Position numbers and translations under genes: made by a program. Positions 25,329 to 33,427 of a stretch of 42,717 nt of DNA are shown one piece after another (position 1 is the stretch's first letter; the number at the start of each line of letters is the position of its first letter). This DNA is from Bacillota bacterium (GTDB lineage Bacteria; Bacillota; Sulfobacillia; RBS10-35; JAJYVN01): assembly GCA_021797775.1 (NCBI GenBank), contig JAJZZC010000017.1:1-42717 (forward strand), in the 5' to 3' direction. The notes under the pieces are model-generated. The model ran no database searches and had not been told where the DNA came from. It saw only the letters and a program-made list of their open reading frames with translations.

Positions 25329-27257
25329 GTGCTTCGGCCCTTCGCCGTTCTGACGGTCGCCCTGGCCGCGCTCACCCTCTGCGCCTGCGGGCTGGCGGCG
25401 GCGCCCGGTCCGACCGCTTCCGCCGGCGCCTCCTCCCTCCCGGCGGGCTCCGCAACCGGCCAGTGGCGCCTGCAGACCTCCGGCCTGCCGAGCACCGACA
25501 TCCTCGGGCTGACGTTCCCCACGCCGGAGCGGGGCTGGGCCGTCGCCTCCGACGGCGCGGTACTTGGGACCACCGACGGCGGCGCGCGCTGGAGCCTAGT
25601 TGCCGGCGGCGTTCAGCCGCCCTACCGGAGCGCGCTCGCCTTCACCGCCGGCGGGCATGGGGTGCGCGTCGGCGGGACCTGCGTCCAGCCTGATCCCGCG
25701 GAACCGGCGGTCTGCCGCGGCAGCGCGGCGACCAGCGCCGACGGCGGGCGAAACTGGACCCCGGTCGCGTTGGGCGACGTCCCGCGGCTCACCGCCCTGG
25801 CCTGTCCCGACGCCTCCCACTGCTGGGCCGTCGGGGAGGACGGCGTGGTGCTCGCCAGCACCGACGGCGGCGCCCACTGGAGCCGGCAGGCGACGGGCAC
25901 GTCCGCGACGCTGTATGGCATCGCCTGCGGCAACGATCTGCACTGCCTGGCGGTCGGCGCCGGCGGCGCCATCCTGGCCACCGCCGACGGCGGCCGGAGC
26001 TGGTTGGGGCGGACCCCCGCCCGGCTGCATCCGCCGGACCTGTCCGCCGTGGCCTGCGCAGGGCCGCTGGACTGTGTGGCCGTGGGCGTCGGCGGTACGG
26101 TGCTGTTGACCGGCGACGCCGGGCAGAGCTGGTCGGCGCCGGTCACCGATGTGGGGACCCCGCTATTGGCGGTGGCCTGCCCGGCCGCGAACGACTGCCT
26201 GGTGTCCGGCGGCAACGGGCTCATCCTGCGCGGGTCGATCGGCGGCGGGGCGGGCGGATCCTGGAAGGCGCTGCCGACCCCCACGACGCAGCCGATCTTC
26301 GCCCTGGATTGCCCGAACGTCAACACCTGCTGGGCCTCGGGTGGAGACGGGCTGGTGCTGGCGAGCACCGACGGCGGCGCCGCCTGGAGGGTGCAGGCCC
26401 GAGGTTCCGTATACGACGCGGTCGCCTTTTCCGGCGCGGAGCACGGTTGGGTGGTCGGACAGCGCGGCACCATCCTGGCGACCGGCAACGGCGGGCGGAG
26501 TTGGCGGGCCCAATCCGCCCCGACCAGCGACACCCTGACCGGCGTGGCCTTCACGGGCCCCCGCGACGGTTGGGCGGTGGGGATGCTCGGCACGATCCTC
26601 GGCACCACCGACGGCGGCGCCCGTTGGACGGCGGCGTCCGCCGTCCCCGCGCACGGGGCCCTGCTGGCCATCGCCTGTCCGGACGCCGCCCGCTGCGTCG
26701 CGGTCGGCGCCGGGGGCACAGTGCTGAACACCGCGGACGGCGGGGCCCGCTGGTCGGCGCAGTCCGCGGGCACCACCAATCCCCTGTTCGGGGTCGCGTG
26801 CGGCAACGCCGCCCACTGCGTGGCGGTGGGAGCCGGGGGCGCGGTGGCGACCACCGCGGACGGCGGCGCCCGCTGGTCGCCGGCGGCCGTGCCGGCCGCG
26901 GACGGCGCCGCGCCCACCCTGCTCGGCGTGGCCTGCCCGGACGACCGGCGGTGCTGGGCCGTCGGCGCCGCCGCCGGCGGCGGGGGAGTCCTGTTCGGAT
27001 CGACCGACGGAGGCCGAACTTGGACCGCTGCCGCCGTTGCCGTGCCGGGGCCGCTGTTCGCCGTCTCCTGCGTCTCGACGTCGCGCTGCCTGGCCACCGG
27101 CGACCGCGGCCTGATCGCGGCGACTGTTGACAGTGGCGCCGCTTGGCGGGTGCAGAGCACCGGGCTCGGCAGCGACCTGTTCGGCGTGGTGGCCTCGGCG
27201 GCGGGGGGGGCCTGGGCCGTGGGTGACGACACCACGGTGGCGCACGGTGGCATCTAG
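25329..27257 (+). CDS. Secreted Ycf48-like/BNR beta-propeller lipoprotein
   Basis: This 642-residue protein begins with a signal peptide ending in LTLCACG, a probable lipobox. The rest is about 13-14 repeats of roughly 42 residues with the core GWAV...GT[IV]L.T.DGG..W, the Ycf48/BNR-type propeller pattern (for example CWAVGEDGVVLASTDGGAHW). In many repeats a Cys-x6-Cys pair recurs (ACPDASHCWAVG, ACGNDLHCLAVG, ACAGPLDCVAVG, DCPNVNTCWASG), which could give one disulfide per blade. Such proteins act as assembly scaffolds or carbohydrate/protein binders outside the membrane. Here it leads an operon with an ATP-grasp gene and lies amid exopolysaccharide genes. GTG 25329 is chosen because the signal peptide starts there; the ribosome-binding site is weak. 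Confidence 0.88.
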   Translation: MLRPFAVLTVALAALTLCACGLAAAPGPTASAGASSLPAGSATGQWRLQTSGLPSTDILGLTFPTPERGWAVASDGAVLGTTDGGARWSLVAGGVQPPYRSALAFTAGGHGVRVGGTCVQPDPAEPAVCRGSAATSADGGRNWTPVALGDVPRLTALACPDASHCWAVGEDGVVLASTDGGAHWSRQATGTSATLYGIACGNDLHCLAVGAGGAILATADGGRSWLGRTPARLHPPDLSAVACAGPLDCVAVGVGGTVLLTGDAGQSWSAPVTDVGTPLLAVACPAANDCLVSGGNGLILRGSIGGGAGGSWKALPTPTTQPIFALDCPNVNTCWASGGDGLVLASTDGGAAWRVQARGSVYDAVAFSGAEHGWVVGQRGTILATGNGGRSWRAQSAPTSDTLTGVAFTGPRDGWAVGMLGTILGTTDGGARWTAASAVPAHGALLAIACPDAARCVAVGAGGTVLNTADGGARWSAQSAGTTNPLFGVACGNAAHCVAVGAGGAVATTADGGARWSPAAVPAADGAAPTLLGVACPDDRRCWAVGAAAGGGGVLFGSTDGGRTWTAAAVAVPGPLFAVSCVSTSRCLATGDRGLIAATVDSGAAWRVQSTGLGSDLFGVVASAAGGAWAVGDDTTVAHGGI

Positions 27258-28443
27258 CACCGGCGACCCCCCGGCCGTCGTCCTGGTCACCGACGGGCAG
27301 CAGCGCAAGGCCCTCGCCGCGGTGCGCTCGCTTGGGCGCGCGGGCCACCGGCCGCTGGTCGCCGAGGAGATGTGGCTGACCACCTCCTTCTTCTCGCGCT
27401 TCGCCGCCGGCCGGGCGGTCTATCCCTCGCCGCTGCGGGGGAGGGCCGTCTTCGGCCGCTGGTTGGCGGCCTTCGTGCGGGCCCACGGGGTCGAGGTCCT
27501 CCTGGCCATGGACGACGCCACCCTGGAGGCGGCGCTGGAGACGCCCCCGCCGTGCGCTGGCCTCTTCCCGCCGCCGGAGGCCTTTCACCTTTTCCGCGAC
27601 AAGGCCGCGACGCTGCAGGCGGCCGCGCGGGTGGGTGTGTCCGTACCGCGCTGGGTGGTGGCCGACACCGAACCCGAGCGTGCCCTGCGCCAGGCGGAGG
27701 CGCTGGGCTATCCGGTGGTGCTCAAGCCCCGGGTGTCCTCAGGTGGCCGCGGCCTGGTCCTGGCCGAGGATCCGGCGGCGCTGGTCGCGGCCCTGGCGGC
27801 GCAGCCGGGGCAGGAACCGCTACTGCAGGGCTGGGTGGGATGGGGCGCGCAGTACGACGTGGGGCTCCTCTACGACGCCGGAGGGCGCCGGGTCGCCGCG
27901 TTCGTGCAGCGGGAACTGCGCCACTACCCCCTGACCGGGGGACCGAGCACCGTCCAGGAGAGCGTGCAAGCGCCCGAACTTGTCCGCCTGGCGGACAGGC
28001 TGCTGGCGTCTGCGGGCTGGATCGGTCCGGCGGAGGTGGAATTCCGCCTGGACGCGGCGGGCGTGCCCCGCCTGATGGAGGTCAATCCGCGCTACTGGGC
28101 CTCCCTGGCCCTGGCCATCCAGTGCGGCGTGGACTTTCCCCGGCTCCACGTCGCACTGGCGCTGGGGCGCCCAGTGGAGCCGGTGCTGGAGTATGCCGTG
28201 GGGCGCCGCTGCCGGTGGCTGCTGCCCGGAGACATCCTCCATTACCTGGCCAACCCCCGCCGGGCGGAGATGGATCCGCCGCTGCTCGGGCCGGCGGATC
28301 CGCCCCTGCGCGACGACATCCTGGACGCGGCGGACCCCCTGCCGGCCCTGGGCTTCGCGCTGGCGGCGGCGGCCTGGCTGTGCCAGCCCGGCCGCCGCCG
28401 CATGGTGCTGCGCGGAGGAAGCGCCCGGCGCCCGGCGAAGTGA
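27247..28443 (+). CDS. ATP-grasp carboxylate-amine ligase (COG3919-like)
   Basis: This 398-residue cytoplasmic protein has the ATP-grasp layout. An N-terminal pre-ATP domain opens with AVVLVTDGQQRKALAAVRSL. The ATP-binding strand-loop is GYPVVLKPRVSSGGRGLVLA, and the metal/nucleotide site GPAEVEFRLD...RLMEVNPRYWASLALA supplies the expected Glu and Asn. The family joins an acid to an amine using ATP; substrates of this branch are mostly unknown, and members often lie in polysaccharide loci. GTG 27247 overlaps the propeller gene's stop by 11 bases; GTG 27223 is an alternative. It could add an amino-acid or amine group to a sugar or lipid carrier, but this is inference. Confidence 0.87.
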   Translation: MASSTGDPPAVVLVTDGQQRKALAAVRSLGRAGHRPLVAEEMWLTTSFFSRFAAGRAVYPSPLRGRAVFGRWLAAFVRAHGVEVLLAMDDATLEAALETPPPCAGLFPPPEAFHLFRDKAATLQAAARVGVSVPRWVVADTEPERALRQAEALGYPVVLKPRVSSGGRGLVLAEDPAALVAALAAQPGQEPLLQGWVGWGAQYDVGLLYDAGGRRVAAFVQRELRHYPLTGGPSTVQESVQAPELVRLADRLLASAGWIGPAEVEFRLDAAGVPRLMEVNPRYWASLALAIQCGVDFPRLHVALALGRPVEPVLEYAVGRRCRWLLPGDILHYLANPRRAEMDPPLLGPADPPLRDDILDAADPLPALGFALAAAAWLCQPGRRRMVLRGGSARRPAK

Positions 28444-28690
28444 AACAGGTGCGGCGCGGCCGCCCGGCGATGGTCGCCGGCCCCGCCCAAAAGACGATGC
28501 CCGGGGCGGTTCCCGCGCCGGCCGCGCCTCGTTGGCCCTCGGGGAACAGGGAGTATTCTGGGCAGTGGCCGCGCAAGGGCGGACTCTTGCGGCGGCCGCC
28601 GCGGCGAGGGAGACCGCCGCTCCGCCGAGACGCACGCGCCCGTGCGGGCTTGGTCGCGCCCGGATTGCGCGGCGTGGGGGTGGGCTGAGG

Positions 28691-30253
28691 ATGATGGTGC
28701 ACTCCGCCGCGCCCCTGGCCCTCGGGGCATTCCTGGGGCGCCGGCCGGGTGCGGCGGACGGGGTGGAAGAGGCCTGGGCGGTCTTCGCCTCTGGCCTTCG
28801 CCCCCCCTATGAGACGCAGGCCTGCCTGGCATCGGCGCTGGAGGCGCTCGCCCGGTTGTGTCCGGCCCAGGCCTACTTCGCCTACGCCGCGGATGCGCCG
28901 GGCACCCCGCTCACGCTGCGCGTGACGCGCGCGCCAAGCGGCCAACCCGTGGTGGGACCCGATTACTCGGGGCTGGTCAGCGGCGCGTTCCTGCACCCGG
29001 TGCCGCTGGACATCCCGGCGGTCCAGGCGGAGAGGGCGGGGTTGGAGGGCGCGGCGGGCGAGCCGTTCCTCACCCTGGGGGTGACCGACAGGGTGGCCCT
29101 GCGGGCAGCCCTGTCCCCGGCCCAGCGGCGGCCCGCCGAACGCCTGCTGCGGGCCTGTTCCCTGCTCGCGGCGCGGCTGCGGCCCGCGCTGGAACTGGCG
29201 CTGTATCGGCCGTCCTCCCAGCCGGCGTCGGCCGCGGGTTCCGTTTCCGACGACGCCACCCTGCTGGCCTTGCCGCCGGGCCGCACCCTGGACCTGATCT
29301 GCCGTACGGGGGCCGAAGCCCTGGGGGCGACGGAGGGCTACCTGGCGCTCTGGCGCGCGTCGGCTCCGGAGGTGCTCAGCCTCTCCTGGTCGCTCGGCGA
29401 TGTCGAAGGCCTGCTGGGGGCGTGCCCGCCCGAACTCCTCCGTCCCTGCCTGTCTCCGCCGCGGATCGCGGGCTGGCACCTGCCCACCCTGCCGGGAACC
29501 CTGGCCGAGCGCGGATACTCCGGCTTCGTCTGCATCCCGGTGCGGGAGGGAGAGGGCGGATTCGGGGCGCTGGCCCTGGCGCAGACGCAGACGCCGCTGG
29601 CCCCGCACTCCGTCGCCGGCCGTCTGGCCAGGGTGATCACCGCCGTGCTGGGTGAGCGGGAGCGCGCCGAGCACCTGGCCCAGGGGCGCCTGGAGACCCT
29701 GCTCGGCATCAGCGACCTGCTGGAGTCCTGCGACGCCCACCTCGCGGGCCACTCCGCGAAGGTGGCGCGGGCCGCCGAGGCGATCGCCCGCGAGATGGGA
29801 CTGACGCCGACCGAGCGCGACGCCGCCCGTCTCGCCGGCCGGCTCCACGATCTGGGGATGGTCGGCGTCGGGCTGGAACTGCCCCTGCGCAGGGGCGCGC
29901 TGACGGACGCCGAGCGCCAGCGCGCGCGGCAGCACGCGGCCATTGGCGCGGATCTGCTGCGCACCCTACCCGCGGGCGTGGTGCCCGCCGAGGTGGTGCT
30001 CGCCGTGCTGCACCACCACGAGCAGTGGAATGGGCGCGGCTACCCCGACGGCCTGGCCGGGGAGGCGATCCCGGAACTCGCCCGCATCCTGGCCTGCGCC
30101 GAAGTGATGGTCGCCAAGATGTCCGCGCGCAGTTATCGCGGCGCGATGGATCCCACGACCGCCCTGCGCTTCCTGGAGGAGGCATCGGGCACCGAGTTCG
30201 ATCCCCGCGTGGCGGCGGCCGCCAGGCGGGTCTTCGCGGGCGGCCTGGTCTGA
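28691..30253 (+). CDS. GAF-like/HD-GYP-domain protein (c-di-GMP phosphodiesterase family)
   Basis: This 520-residue protein has two N-terminal sensor-like regions (about 25-330, GAF-like in length and pattern, not firmly identified) and a C-terminal HD-GYP domain (about 335-515). Motifs seen: AHLAGHSAKVARAAEAIA, LAGRLHDLGMVGVG (HD pair near 384-385), RQHAAIGADLL, and HHHEQWNGRGYPDGLAG (about 441-457) with the GYP signature. Two changes stand out. HDxGK is HDLGM, and the Asp of the usual VAD motif is Glu (ACAEVMVAKMSARSYR). HD-GYP enzymes degrade c-di-GMP to pGpG or GMP; these changes might reduce activity. No membrane helix is seen. ATG 28691 or 28694 follows GAGG; the gap to the ATP-grasp gene is 247 bases. 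Confidence 0.88.
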   Translation: MMVHSAAPLALGAFLGRRPGAADGVEEAWAVFASGLRPPYETQACLASALEALARLCPAQAYFAYAADAPGTPLTLRVTRAPSGQPVVGPDYSGLVSGAFLHPVPLDIPAVQAERAGLEGAAGEPFLTLGVTDRVALRAALSPAQRRPAERLLRACSLLAARLRPALELALYRPSSQPASAAGSVSDDATLLALPPGRTLDLICRTGAEALGATEGYLALWRASAPEVLSLSWSLGDVEGLLGACPPELLRPCLSPPRIAGWHLPTLPGTLAERGYSGFVCIPVREGEGGFGALALAQTQTPLAPHSVAGRLARVITAVLGERERAEHLAQGRLETLLGISDLLESCDAHLAGHSAKVARAAEAIAREMGLTPTERDAARLAGRLHDLGMVGVGLELPLRRGALTDAERQRARQHAAIGADLLRTLPAGVVPAEVVLAVLHHHEQWNGRGYPDGLAGEAIPELARILACAEVMVAKMSARSYRGAMDPTTALRFLEEASGTEFDPRVAAAARRVFAGGLV

Positions 30254-30687
30254 CGGCCGCGGGCGGGCGGATGCGGCCGGGGCCGCCGCGCCGTCGCCCA
30301 TCCGGCACGGGTGGCACTCCGGCGGCCGGCCAGGCCAGGAGCTCGTCGGGCGGCCGGGGCCGCGCCGTTGTCGCTGCGCACCGGGAGCGACAACCGCGCG
30401 TGCGGCGCGACCGGACGGCGCACCGGCCCGTGCGGGCAGGTGCCCGCCGCGGCGGGGTGTGCCTTCGCGCACGCGGGTGCGCCGTCAGGCACCGGGCGTC
30501 ACGGCGTGAGCACGCCGCACGGCCGCGTCGCTCCGCCGGCTGGGCAGCGCTTGCGGCAGGAAGCCGCGCTCGCGGCACGAACGGGTGCTGTCGGCCTGGC
30601 GCCGGCTGTCCACCGCTGCCGCGGGCGCCGGCAACAGGGAGGCTGGCGTCCCTGCGCACCGCCGTCGGCCACCGGGTCCGCCGCGCA
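30254..30687. other. Hairpin-rich intergenic region
   Basis: These 434 bases carry three clean hairpins: GTTGTCGCT/AGCGACAAC (30367-30394, 10-nt loop), GCGGGCA-GG-TGCCCGC (30432-30447) and CGGCGTG-AG-CACGCCG (30502-30517). None has a T-tract. No gene is supported, though the next gene may begin further upstream at a non-ATG codon. Confidence 0.4.
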
Positions 30688-31482
30688 TTGCCGCGTTCGT
30701 TCGTCGTCTATTACGGGTACGGACCGATCCGCGGGGTCGAGCGGTTTGGGCTGGCCGTGCTGGAGCCCCGGGGTTGGGCGGCGTCCGACCTGGCGGAACT
30801 CCGCGCCCGGGGAGTGTCCACCCTGGCCTATCTCAGCGGTCTTGAGGCCGCCGAGGACGTGTACCGGGAGGCGGGGCTGACCCCCGCGGACCTCCTGCAG
30901 TGCGGGAACCGTCCGTGGTACAAGCCGGAGTGGGGCACATGGGTGGCCGACCCGCGCTCGCCGCGCTGGCGCGCGTTCGTGCGGAACCGGATAGCGGCGC
31001 TGATCAAGGACGGCTGGCACGGCGTCTTTGTCGATACGCTCGGCGACGTCGAGGACGAGGCGGTGGGCGCGCACGCCGCCTGGCTGCTGCCAGCCGCGGC
31101 GGACCTGGTGCAGTTGATGCGCCGCGCGGCCGGTGACGGTCGACTGGTGCAAAACCACGGCCTGCACCTGCTGCTGCCCCTGGTGGCGCCCCACCTCGAC
31201 GGCATCTGCTGGGAGGCCCCGCCGCTGGCGGCTTTCGGGCGCACGGACTGGGCCGACCAGACGCTGCAGCGGGTGCTGACCGCCGGCATCCGGCACGACC
31301 TGATGGTGCTGCTGCTCGACCGGGCGCCCGCGGACGCCTCCGGTAGCGAGGCGGCGGCGGCGCTGGCAGAGTTCGCCGCCCGGCAGGGCTGCATCGCCTA
31401 CACGGCGCCCGAGGACTATCACCTGGGTATCCGGCTGCCCGACGGGCGGGTCGAACCGGCCTCCCCGCCGCCCCCCGGTTGA
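30688..31482 (+). CDS. GH114/TM1410-like glycoside hydrolase
   Basis: This 264-residue protein matches the TM1410/glycoside hydrolase 114 (endo-alpha-1,4-polygalactosaminidase) fold. It opens with FVVYYGYGPI, then RFGLAVLEPRGW, STLAYLSGLEAAEDV, WVADPRSPRWRAFV, DGWHGVFVDTLGDVEDEAV (candidate catalytic Asp) and LVQNHGLHLLLPLV, CWEAPPLAAF. GH114 enzymes cut galactosaminogalactan and, in Pel systems, PelA has a related hydrolase domain. Together with PelF- and PelG-like genes this suggests action on a GalNAc-containing polymer. No signal peptide is seen; the start is doubtful. TTG 30688 opens just before the domain, and no ATG lies in frame nearby. An upstream start with a signal peptide has not been excluded. 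Confidence 0.8.
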   Translation: MPRSFVVYYGYGPIRGVERFGLAVLEPRGWAASDLAELRARGVSTLAYLSGLEAAEDVYREAGLTPADLLQCGNRPWYKPEWGTWVADPRSPRWRAFVRNRIAALIKDGWHGVFVDTLGDVEDEAVGAHAAWLLPAAADLVQLMRRAAGDGRLVQNHGLHLLLPLVAPHLDGICWEAPPLAAFGRTDWADQTLQRVLTAGIRHDLMVLLLDRAPADASGSEAAAALAEFAARQGCIAYTAPEDYHLGIRLPDGRVEPASPPPPG

Positions 31483-31533
31483 ACGCCCCCGGGCGCTCCA
31501 TGCGGCCGGCCCAGGGGCGGCGGAGACCGCCCT

Positions 31534-31848
31534 TCATACGCCGCGGCGCCGCCAGAGCCTGCGCCAGGCCCGCGCCGCGCGCTGCCAGACTGACGGGGGG
31601 CGCGCGGGATCCATGGTGCTGTCATGCAGGTTGGCGAAGGGCGAGGTTGGCTGCGGGCCATCCTGGCCCGGGGCGCCGTCCGCGCCGAGCGGCGCATCCA
31701 TGCCGCCGTCCCCCAAAGTCAGCGGGCCCCGGGGTTCATCGGCCACGGCATCGTCGGAGCGCGTCGGATCCGGAACCTGAGAGCCGGACGCAATGCCCAA
31801 ACCCACCGGATCGCCCTCCCTGGCGGCGGTCATGGTTCGTGAGGGCAT
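31534..31848 (-). CDS. Doubtful small hypothetical protein
   Basis: This 104-residue reading frame (or 99 residues from the second ATG) is acidic and Gly/Asp/Pro-rich over most of its length. It ends in an Arg/Trp-rich stretch (SVWQRAARAWRRLWRRRGV) that could be an amphipathic membrane-binding helix. No Shine-Dalgarno site precedes either ATG. TGTACAATG overlaps the first ATG and could be a -10 giving a nearly leaderless message. I recognise no family. It faces the convergent glycosidase gene. It may be real or a chance frame. Confidence 0.3.
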   Translation of the reverse strand: MPSRTMTAAREGDPVGLGIASGSQVPDPTRSDDAVADEPRGPLTLGDGGMDAPLGADGAPGQDGPQPTSPFANLHDSTMDPARPPSVWQRAARAWRRLWRRRGV

Positions 31849-32019
31849 TGTACACCGCTTCCCGGGCCCGCGCAGTCAGCTCTGTCCGCGCCGGGCGCCG
31901 GATCGCTGGCGTCGGCGGAGGTCCGGAGGATAGCGCCAATGGAGATCCGGTCCTGCTTGCCAGCGGCTGACGGCAACCGACCTTCCAGCACCAGGGAGCA
32001 GGTCTAAGCGGCCCCGGCG

Positions 32020-32152
32020 GCGATCGGCTCCCCGGTCGCTCAGGGACCCGGCAAAGTCGTCCAGTGGGCCAGGCGGCGGAGGGCCCGGACGGTCGTGACC
32101 CACAAGCGCTGGTGGTGGGTACCCGCCCTGACGTGACTTTGCCGGGATCCTG
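32020..32152. ncRNA. Candidate structured RNA or foldback element
   Basis: A hairpin GCGATCGG/CCGGTCGC (32020-32039, one wobble) is followed at once by a long foldback. CCCGGCAAAGTC (32047-32058) pairs perfectly with GACTTTGCCGGG (32135-32146). The pairing extends outward through one A-A mismatch and a wobble to CAGG/CCTG (32041-32044 with 32149-32152). Inside, ACCCAC/GTGGGT forms a further stem. The strand and function are unknown; it could be a small RNA, a UTR element or a tiny foldback repeat. Confidence 0.5.
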
Positions 32153-32490
32153 CCGGTCGCTTCGCTCAGATTGTGGACAGCGTGCTCCGGCACGGCGGCG
32201 GCGCGCATGTGGTGAATCATCCCGCCTCGCTACTCCGGCTTGCCGGGGTCTGACCTCGCCGCCGAGCCCCGCCTCCCAAGGCCCGCGTCGATGGTGCACT
32301 CCGCCGGCCTCGTCGCCGCCGCGTGCTGCTCCACCACTCCCGGCAGAGGACACTCGCGTCGTGCCTGCCGGCCAACCCGCCACCACCCGTTGCCGAACCC
32401 GTTCAATAGGCCGGAGGGCATGTGCGCGCGCCGGCTCCGCTCGCTCATGCCCGACCTTGCCGGAGGACCTGGTTTTGGACGAGGGTCCCC

Positions 32491-32519
32491 TTGCACACTT
32501 CTGCTACGCATGTTATATA
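32491..32519 (+). promoter_or_regulatory. Sigma-A-like promoter for the leader of the secretion cassette
   Basis: TTGCAC (32491-32496) and TATATA (32514-32519) are separated by exactly 17 bases, in by far the most AT-rich patch of the surrounding kilobase. Transcription would begin near 32526. Confidence 0.7.
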
Positions 32520-32525
32520 TTTCTA

Positions 32526-32620
32526 AAGCAGAACGCGGGGACCACCAGCCCATAAGCGGTCGCCTTGGCTGGTGCGAGCGAGGGGCGAGACCACCTGCCG
32601 TGAGGGTAGGTGGTTTTTTT
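32526..32620 (+). ncRNA. ~95-nt leader RNA or attenuator upstream of the secreted-protein gene
   Basis: From the predicted start a hairpin CACCAGCC/GGCTGGTG forms (32543-32574), followed by the terminator stem at 32590-32614. ACCACC occurs twice (32541-32546 and 32590-32595), and either copy can pair with GGTGGT at 32609-32614. Two exclusive folds are therefore possible, as in a transcription attenuator or riboswitch. No known riboswitch class was recognised; an independent small RNA is the alternative. Confidence 0.5.
32590..32620 (+). terminator. Canonical intrinsic terminator
   Basis: ACCACCTGCC (32590-32599) pairs with GGTAGGTGGT (32605-32614), with one wobble and a 5-base loop, and is followed by a run of T to 32620. 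It lies about 60 bases before the start codon of the secreted protein, so readthrough must be controlled or a second promoter used. Confidence 0.88.
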
Positions 32621-32681
32621 GTGCGCGGGCCGGGACTCAGTGCGGCACTGAACGTGAGCCGGAAGAAGGGGAGTGGGGCCC

Positions 32682-33365
32682 ATGGCGCAGGCGGTTTCCG
32701 AAGCCGGGGCGCCCGGCCGGGTGGGCGGGACGCGGCGCATCCGCCGCTACGCGCTGGCGGGGGCGGTGGCGGCGGGACTGATCCTGATCGCGAGCACGGG
32801 CATGTCGTTTCTGGCCACCAACGGGACGGCGAGCGCCACGGTCTCGACCAGCGGCAGCGGCTCCGGGGATGTCTATACTCCCAATTGCTCTGCCAGCCCG
32901 TGCACCGACCCCACGTTGCCCAGCGGCATCACCACGTTGGATTGGGGCGCCGCCAGTTCGGCAACACCTCAGGAACCCGCCTGGAGCGCCGCGCAGGGCC
33001 AGGTGACAGCGGTTTCGACGCCCGGCGACGTGGCGCTGGTGAGCGGGACGGCCGGACCCACACTGATCACGGTGGCGCTCATCAACGCCGCCGCGATGCC
33101 GGGCGCATACACCTACGTCAACATCCCCCTGGAGATCTATAAGTGCACGGTCTCCAGCGGCACATGCGCGATGGCGGCGGACACCACCAACCACCCCGAG
33201 GAGTACCTCAGTTTCAGCAACGCCTCGCTCACGTTCCAGGTAACGGGCGGGACCGGCGTCTATTACGAGGTTGTGGTGCCGACCGGCGGCTCGATGTACG
33301 TGTATAGCACAACGACCACCGCCGACCTGGCCGCCAACTTCCTGGTCACGGGTCAGATCCTGTAG
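32682..33365 (+). CDS. Secreted protein with SipW-type signal anchor, no. 1 (TasA/camelysin-like context)
   Basis: This 227-residue protein has a basic start (TRRIRRY), a hydrophobic segment (about 24-42) and directly after it the motif TGMSFLATNG (39-48). The following domain is Thr/Ser/Ala-rich and likely beta-sheet, with a Cys pair in NCSASPCTDP and another in KCTVSSGTC. SipW-processed proteins such as TasA and camelysin have a similar TG-x-[FY]-[FL] segment after the hydrophobic core. The next gene's product carries the same motif at the same position, and an ER-type signal peptidase gene follows. I infer an extracellular matrix or fibre subunit; sequence similarity to TasA itself is not clear. 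ATG 32682 follows GGGGAG by 8 bases; GTG 32673 is too close to that site. Confidence 0.75.
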   Translation: MAQAVSEAGAPGRVGGTRRIRRYALAGAVAAGLILIASTGMSFLATNGTASATVSTSGSGSGDVYTPNCSASPCTDPTLPSGITTLDWGAASSATPQEPAWSAAQGQVTAVSTPGDVALVSGTAGPTLITVALINAAAMPGAYTYVNIPLEIYKCTVSSGTCAMAADTTNHPEEYLSFSNASLTFQVTGGTGVYYEVVVPTGGSMYVYSTTTTADLAANFLVTGQIL

Positions 33366-33427
33366 GCCGCCGGCGCGACGGGGCGCGCTCCAGCGCGGGA
33401 TGGCGGGCGGTGAACGGGGGCACGCAG

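Larger units (their letters stand above)
31483..32681. other. 1.2-kb largely non-coding region with structured elements
   Basis: This is the longest stretch without a firm gene. It holds a weak terminator-like stem just after the glycosidase stop (GGGCGG/CCGCCC, 31515-31532), one doubtful small minus-strand ORF, a large candidate structured element at 32020-32152 and a promoter-leader-terminator unit at 32491-32620. Coding-like codon bias fades between about 31860 and 32480 in all frames. Confidence 0.6.

Noticed and set aside
31736-32386. 216-codon minus-strand open frame in the non-coding zone
   Set aside because: Arg/Gly/Pro-rich, crosses the foldback element, lacks a ribosome-binding site and any recognisable motif.
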